Below the pieces are notes generated by a model. It made no database searches and was not told where the DNA came from. It worked only from the letters and a program-made list of their open reading frames with translations. Below are positions 59,532-64,000 of a DNA stretch of 64,000 nt, in pieces. Source of the DNA: Paenibacillus xylanexedens (lineage in GTDB: Bacteria > Bacillota > Bacilli > Paenibacillales > Paenibacillaceae); contig NZ_CP018620.1 in the NCBI RefSeq assembly GCF_001908275.1, forward strand, positions 1,550,001 to 1,614,000. Reading direction: 5' to 3'. Made by a program: the position numbers and the translations under genes. Each line of letters starts with the position of its first letter. Position 1 is the stretch's first letter.

Positions 59532-59770
59532 GGGTATAGATCATCTCTATTCTGTAGTAATGTAGGGCAATCTGTTTATTTTCCTCCTGTTTGAATGAGC
59601 TGTCTATAAAAAACGCATATAATTAAGGCATTCTTCATGTTAGTCAGGGAATATCCACAATTCTTCATCAAAAATGCATGCCATCGTTTGTATTACTCTT
59701 GGTAATAGAATGAAGAGATCACTTTAAAATAAACAACTAACGAAAGAATCATAATAAATATTTTATAAAA

Positions 59771-59803
59771 TTAGTACCAAGTACTAATACTTAGTGCTAT
59801 AAT
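59771..59803 (+). promoter_or_regulatory. FapR operator and extended -10 promoter of fabH
   Basis: TTAGTAC-CAA-GTACTAA (59771-59787) is a perfect 17-bp inverted repeat of the FapR consensus type. It sits in the -35/spacer zone of a promoter with the extended -10 TGC-TATAAT (59798-59803). FapR represses lipid-synthesis genes and is released by malonyl-CoA. Confidence 0.85.
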
Positions 59804-59832
59804 GATAAAAAACAAGTGAGGTGACTACCGGT

Positions 59833-60840
59833 ATGAATCATCAATCAAAGGCAACCATCACGGCAATGGGGACGTATGTACCGGATCGAATATTAACGAA
59901 TGCTGATCTGGAGAAATTAGTCGAGACAAGTGACGAATGGATTGTGCAACGTACAGGCATGAGAGAACGGCGAATTGCAGCTGAAGATCAATTTGTATCT
60001 GACCTGGCTACGAAGGCTGTAGAAGATATGATACATCGTTATGATGTAAGTATAGAAGATGTGGATATGATCCTTGTGGCTACAAGTACACCTGAATATG
60101 CTTTCCCAAGTACCGCATCTAGAGTACAGGCTAACCTTAAGATCCCACACACGGGCGTACTGGATTTAAATGCTGCATGCGCAGGTTTTACCTACGGGCT
60201 ACAGCTTGCTGACAGTCTGGTGACCAGTGGAATGTACCGCAAAGTACTGGTTATGGGAGCAGAGACGTTATCCAAAATTACGGATTACACAGACCGCACG
60301 ACTTGTGTACTGTTTGGTGATGGAGCGGGGGCCTTCTTGGTCGAGAGATCATCGGGTGCTGAAGGTGACTTTATGGCAGCCATATCAGGTACACATGGAG
60401 AAGGTGGTGTACATCTCTATAAGAGTGGTCTGTCTTCGGAGATGAATGGTGTGCCTTTGCAGGGTGAGGGATGCCTTGTTCAGAATGGTCGAGAGATTTA
60501 TAAGTGGGCTGTACGGACGATCCCAGAGCAATTAGGTAATCTTATAACGAAAGCTGGATTAAGACCTGAGCAGATTGACTGGTTTGTCCCGCATAGTGCC
60601 AATATGAGAATGATTGAGGCTGTTTGCGAGCGTGGTCCGATTCCTTTGGAACGTACTTTAACCAGTGTGGAGTATCGTGGGAACACCTCTGCTGCTTCCA
60701 TTCCGCTTGCTTTACAGCTTGCAGTGGATGAAGGGAAATTGAAAGAAGGACAGAGCGTAACTCTCTTTGGCTTTGGCGGTGGTCTGACGTACGCAGGTCT
60801 GGTGCTGAAATGGGGCGTGCCGGACAAGGTTCAGGAATGA
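59833..60840 (+). CDS. fabH: Beta-ketoacyl-ACP synthase III
   Basis: Condensing enzyme that starts fatty-acid synthesis from acyl-CoA and malonyl-ACP, 335 residues. The catalytic triad is Cys (in LNAACAGFTYGLQ, near residue 116), His (in WFVPHSANMRMIEA, near 254) and Asn (in YRGNTSAAS, near 284). DEWIVQRTGMRERRIA is the usual N-terminal motif. In this phylum it should prefer branched acyl-CoA primers. ATG 59833 has GAGGTGA 8 bases upstream; GTG 59821 lies within the ribosome site. It stands alone, controlled by the FapR operator. Confidence 0.96.
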   Translation: MNHQSKATITAMGTYVPDRILTNADLEKLVETSDEWIVQRTGMRERRIAAEDQFVSDLATKAVEDMIHRYDVSIEDVDMILVATSTPEYAFPSTASRVQANLKIPHTGVLDLNAACAGFTYGLQLADSLVTSGMYRKVLVMGAETLSKITDYTDRTTCVLFGDGAGAFLVERSSGAEGDFMAAISGTHGEGGVHLYKSGLSSEMNGVPLQGEGCLVQNGREIYKWAVRTIPEQLGNLITKAGLRPEQIDWFVPHSANMRMIEAVCERGPIPLERTLTSVEYRGNTSAASIPLALQLAVDEGKLKEGQSVTLFGFGGGLTYAGLVLKWGVPDKVQE

Positions 60841-60884
60841 GTATCATACGACTGTATGCAATACAAAAATAAATAGAGAACATA

Positions 60885-60932
60885 AAAGAGACCACCCAAA
60901 CTTCATGTAGTCATGAAGAGGGGGGTCTCTTT
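60885..60932. terminator. Hairpin terminator between fabH and the converging amidase gene
   Basis: AAAGAGACC (60885-60893) pairs with GGTCTCTTT (60924-60932), with an inner CTTCATG/CATGAAG stem. The T-tract is short on both sides, so strength is moderate. Confidence 0.7.
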
Positions 60933-61014
60933 AGTGGGTTAACTCGTTTCAAAAAAGTGATATGATTGCATCTATTTTTTGTGTTAACCGGAATTGCTTA
61001 ATCCCATAAATATT

Positions 61015-62949
61015 TTACGGCGTAAGCTTAGGCGCTTGGCGGTGATGAGTTCCTTGTTCGTAGCTGTAAGCCAGCTTGATCAAGGTACCTTCATCAAAGG
61101 CACGACCCAGGAATTCCATACCTACGGGCAAACCATCAGTTGTGAAACCAGCAGGGACCGTAATCGCCGGGAAGCCGGAGAAAGGACTCAATCGGTTGTT
61201 ACCACCAGAGTTTTGTCCTTCGCCGATAACACCAGCGGCTTGTGTGGACGTAGGATAGATGATGGCATCCAGGTTGTTGTCTGCCATAACTTTCAGCAGG
61301 GACTCACGTGTAACTTGGGTACGTTTCAGGACGATGTCCTTGTATTCGGTAGTCTCCAATGTTTGGCGTGCATCCCGAGTTTTCATGGATTGTTCTTGGG
61401 ACTTATCAAACTCTCCAGAAGCGATGATCTCGGACAGACTGTGATAAGGAGCGTCTGCACCCAATGAGTCTAGATAGTCATTCAACTGGAACTTGAATTC
61501 ATATCCACTAAGGCTTGGATATTTATTGATCTCAGTCAAGTTCGGGATGGAAATGGGAACTGCGGTAGCGCCCAGTGTCTTCAGTTCTTCCACAGCGGTG
61601 TTGATTACGTCAGCAACGGCTTTTTCTTCAGCTTTGGTACTTGGGATGAGTTCTGTGGCCACACCGATGCGTGCACCTTTCAACCCGTTTACATCCAAGA
61701 AATCAGTGTAGCTGGAAGGAATTTTTCCAACCGCGTAAGCTGTAGCGACATCCTTTTTATCATATCCGGCTGTAGCATCCAACATGATTGCAGCGTCACT
61801 AACCGTACGAGCCATAGGTCCACCTACATCCTGTGTCAAAGCCAGTGGGATAATGCCTTCACGGCTGGACAGTCCGATGGTTGGGCGGATACCCACAAGG
61901 CTGTTGAAGCTGGATGGGATTCGGATCGAACCGCCAGTGTCTGTACCCATGCCGGCTGCAGCAAAGTTTGATGCAATGGCTGCGCCTGTTCCACCGCTTG
62001 AGCCACCTGGATAATGGTCCAGGGCGTAAGGGTTCAGTGTTTGTCCACCCAATGAGCTGGATGTCGTTATGCCGAATGCGAATTCATGCAGGTTCGTTTT
62101 GCCCAAAATAATGGCGCCATCTGCTTTCAGTTTCTTCACTTGTTCAGCATCGTGAGCAGGAATGGAATCTTTCAGACAGATACAGCCTGCGGTTGTCGGC
62201 ATGTCATTGGTATCGAAATTGTCTTTTACCAAAACCGGAACGCCATGCAGAGGCCCGCGGGCACCTTGGGCTGCACGTTCCTCATCCAATTGCTCCGCAA
62301 TTTGGAGTGCATCCGGGTTCAGCGTTAATACGGCGTTGATGCTTACACCTTGATCATCGTATTTTTCAATGCGGTCCAGATATTTCTGAACTAGCTCTTT
62401 TGATGTCAGTTTTCCTTGCGTCATTGCGGCCTGGAGATCCATGATGGTTGCTTCCTCCAGCACAAATGGTTTTATGTAGTTATAAATGCGATCTTTCAGT
62501 ATGGAGAGGTCATTCTCGGTAAGTACAGCGTTTGGAAGGAAGAGGGAATCGGTATAACCTTTCATTAGCCCTGCCGTATTCAATGCACCAACAGCACCTG
62601 CGAAAGTGGCTTCATCCGGGACATCTTTGAATGATACGGTAGTCGAATCCAGCTTGAGCCATTGTTGCAAGGCGACCGCAGCATCTTTACGTTGTACGGT
62701 TGTGCCGGAGAGCTTGTCCATGGTAAAAGGAACACCTGCAAGTGTAGCCGCTTCTTCCATAGCCTGAACAAATGCTGCAGGAGTAGCTGGCGCTTTTCCT
62801 TTGGATACAGCTGCGACTGTTGTTTTACTCGTAGGCGTTGCCGTTGCGGCTGATGCCGAAGGTACCGTTCCTCCCCATGTTGTGGCAACAACAGCACCTG
62901 CCAGTAACAAAGCCCCACTTTTTTTCAATACAGATCCATGATAAGTCAT
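61015..62949 (-). CDS. Secreted amidase-signature enzyme with N-terminal SLH-like region
   Basis: A 644-residue exported protein. The signal peptide ends around residue 35 (VPSASAAT). A region at about residues 57-155 resembles S-layer homology repeats (KLSGTTVQRKDAAVALQQWL, SFKDVPDEATFAGAVGALNTAGLMKGY). The amidase-signature domain follows with the Ser-cisSer-Lys triad: VLVKDNFD (Lys near 240), YPGGSSGGTGAA (near 315) and GTDTGGSIRIPSSF (near 338). It hydrolyses an amide, substrate unknown; it resembles GatA-like amidases but is extracellular. AAGGGAG precedes the ATG at 62949. Monocistronic. Confidence 0.93.
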   Translation of the reverse strand: MTYHGSVLKKSGALLLAGAVVATTWGGTVPSASAATATPTSKTTVAAVSKGKAPATPAAFVQAMEEAATLAGVPFTMDKLSGTTVQRKDAAVALQQWLKLDSTTVSFKDVPDEATFAGAVGALNTAGLMKGYTDSLFLPNAVLTENDLSILKDRIYNYIKPFVLEEATIMDLQAAMTQGKLTSKELVQKYLDRIEKYDDQGVSINAVLTLNPDALQIAEQLDEERAAQGARGPLHGVPVLVKDNFDTNDMPTTAGCICLKDSIPAHDAEQVKKLKADGAIILGKTNLHEFAFGITTSSSLGGQTLNPYALDHYPGGSSGGTGAAIASNFAAAGMGTDTGGSIRIPSSFNSLVGIRPTIGLSSREGIIPLALTQDVGGPMARTVSDAAIMLDATAGYDKKDVATAYAVGKIPSSYTDFLDVNGLKGARIGVATELIPSTKAEEKAVADVINTAVEELKTLGATAVPISIPNLTEINKYPSLSGYEFKFQLNDYLDSLGADAPYHSLSEIIASGEFDKSQEQSMKTRDARQTLETTEYKDIVLKRTQVTRESLLKVMADNNLDAIIYPTSTQAAGVIGEGQNSGGNNRLSPFSGFPAITVPAGFTTDGLPVGMEFLGRAFDEGTLIKLAYSYEQGTHHRQAPKLTP

Positions 62950-63252
62950 GCATCCACACTCCCTTCCTGTGTCTCATTGATGTGTGTAGCGATTCTGTTT
63001 CTATGCTTTTGACACATTGTATAGTTATGTCAGGTAATCTTACAAGGTTTATATTTATCCAAAAAAACGTATACATCAATACTTTACCGTGTTAATACTT
63101 ATTCATGCTTCTGTTTACATGTACTCAGAAAAACTATTACATAATATAATGTGAATAAATATAACATCATTTTGATAAGTTGATTAAACATGAGGTTACG
63201 GGATGCGAGTAGTTAGGAAGTAGAGATGACAGAGCATACCTTTAGTGTGAAA

Positions 63253-63261
63253 TGATATAAT
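63253..63261 (+). promoter_or_regulatory. Extended -10 promoter of topB
   Basis: TGA-TATAAT (63253-63261), 55 bp before the topB start, with no good -35. The rest of 62950-63316 is AT-rich with nothing else I can support. Confidence 0.6.
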
Positions 63262-63316
63262 GAAAAGATAGGGATAAAAGAGACATAACGTTCTACCAGA
63301 GAGGAAGAGATATGAA

Positions 63317-64000
63317 GTGAAGACATTGGTACTCGCAGAAAAACCATCTGTAGCACGTGAAATAGCCAGAGTTATGGGTGCGCGTGATAAACATAAAAGT
63401 TATATGGAGGGCCCAAAATATATCGTTACCTGGGCGCTTGGACATCTGGTTGGATTAGCTGAACCCGAGGATTACGACAAAAAGTATGCAACATGGAATC
63501 TGGAGGACCTGCCCATTCTGCCAGAGCGTACGAAACTGAAGGTACTTAAAGAGACCAACCATCAATATAAAGCCGTGCAGCAGCTAATGAAACGTCAGGA
63601 TGTGGGTGAGCTTGTCATTGCGACGGATGCAGCCCGTGAGGGAGAATTGCTGGCCCGTTGGATTATGCAGATGGCAGGGTGGAAAAAACCTTTTAAACGC
63701 CTGTGGATTTCATCCCAGACAGATAAGGCGATCAAAGACGGATTTGCTTCGCTGAAACCAGGCAGTCAATTCGATCGTCTCTATGAATCTGCACGTTGCC
63801 GTGCGGAAGCCGACTGGATGATTGGACTTAACGTGACCCGTGCGCTGACCGTTCGTTTCAATGCACAGTTGTCTGCTGGACGGGTCCAAACTCCGACCTT
63901 GGGCATGATTATGGACAGGGAAAATGAAATTAATGGTTTCCGCTCGCAGGAGTATGAGACGTTAACGGCAGATTTGGGTGGTTTTCAGGCTGTCTGGCGG
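63317..64000 (+). CDS. topB: DNA topoisomerase III, 5' part (runs off window)
   Basis: Type IA topoisomerase that decatenates and relaxes negatively supercoiled DNA. The first 228 codons are in the window. The Toprim domain is visible: LVLAEKPSVAREIAR (catalytic Glu), TWALGHLVGLAEPEDYD, and VIATDAAREGELLARW with the metal-binding Asp residues. RAEADWMIGLNVTRAL and the LSAGRVQTPTLG DNA-binding motif follow. The active-site Tyr lies beyond the window. The start is GTG at 63317, set by the family N-terminus and an AGAGGAAGAG ribosome site; the ATG at 63312 is out of frame and stops at once. Confidence 0.95.
   Translation, partial: MKTLVLAEKPSVAREIARVMGARDKHKSYMEGPKYIVTWALGHLVGLAEPEDYDKKYATWNLEDLPILPERTKLKVLKETNHQYKAVQQLMKRQDVGELVIATDAAREGELLARWIMQMAGWKKPFKRLWISSQTDKAIKDGFASLKPGSQFDRLYESARCRAEADWMIGLNVTRALTVRFNAQLSAGRVQTPTLGMIMDRENEINGFRSQEYETLTADLGGFQAVWR

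Overview
The window is a stretch of Gram-positive, endospore-forming Bacillota chromosome, almost certainly Paenibacillus. The evidence is two spore-germination receptor operons, a YesM/YesN-type two-component pair with its sugar ABC transporter, a T-box leader, strong AAGGAGG ribosome sites, frequent TTG/GTG starts, and a 16S gene whose variable regions look like the P. amylolyticus/P. xylanexedens group. The species-group placement comes from memory of 16S sequences and was not searched.

Layout. 1-2.8 kb: the end of a VanS-like sensor kinase, then vanY, vanZ and a small membrane protein. 2.9-5.7 kb: aconitase on the minus strand. 6-11 kb: an amidase-domain protein, ddl, a small conserved protein, uvsE, an inositol-monophosphatase-family enzyme and a short charged protein, followed by a 213-bp MITE-like insertion with a 10-bp target duplication. 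11.5-12.9 kb: a secreted SGNH hydrolase. 13.1-22.1 kb: a pectin/rhamnogalacturonan module (YesM-like kinase, YesN-like regulator, cre site, binding protein, two permeases, rhamnogalacturonan acetylesterase), then a tandem pair of about 230-bp structured repeats and an ASRT-family gene. 22.2-25.9 kb: germination operon 1 (B-A-C order). 26-27.7 kb: trpS behind a tryptophan T-box, a palindromic MITE-like element and a Trp-Trp-containing overlapping leader ORF. 27.6-36.1 kb: an EamA transporter divergent from a MocR regulator, hemL, an LCP-family protein, a three-gene ABC-2 exporter and bcp. 36.2-41.6 kb: germination operon 2 (A-C-D-B-B) behind a sigma-G-like promoter. 41.7-48.6 kb: DedA, a polysaccharide deacetylase, and a MoxR/DUF58/transglutaminase operon. 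49-53 kb: guaA, a small lipoprotein, and pbuG behind a guanine-class purine riboswitch. 53.6-58.8 kb: a complete 16S-23S-5S rRNA operon without spacer tRNAs. 58.9-64 kb: an NADPH-FMN reductase, a FapR-operator-controlled fabH, a secreted amidase with an SLH-like region, and the start of topB.

Most genes are conserved housekeeping or genus-typical accessory genes, and I see no phage, plasmid or CRISPR locus. The least explained parts are non-coding: the tandem structured repeat at 21.15-21.63 kb, the layered control region in front of trpS, and the two MITE-like insertions. Family assignments come from motif reading and memory of protein families. Exact starts, RNA ends and promoter calls are predictions.
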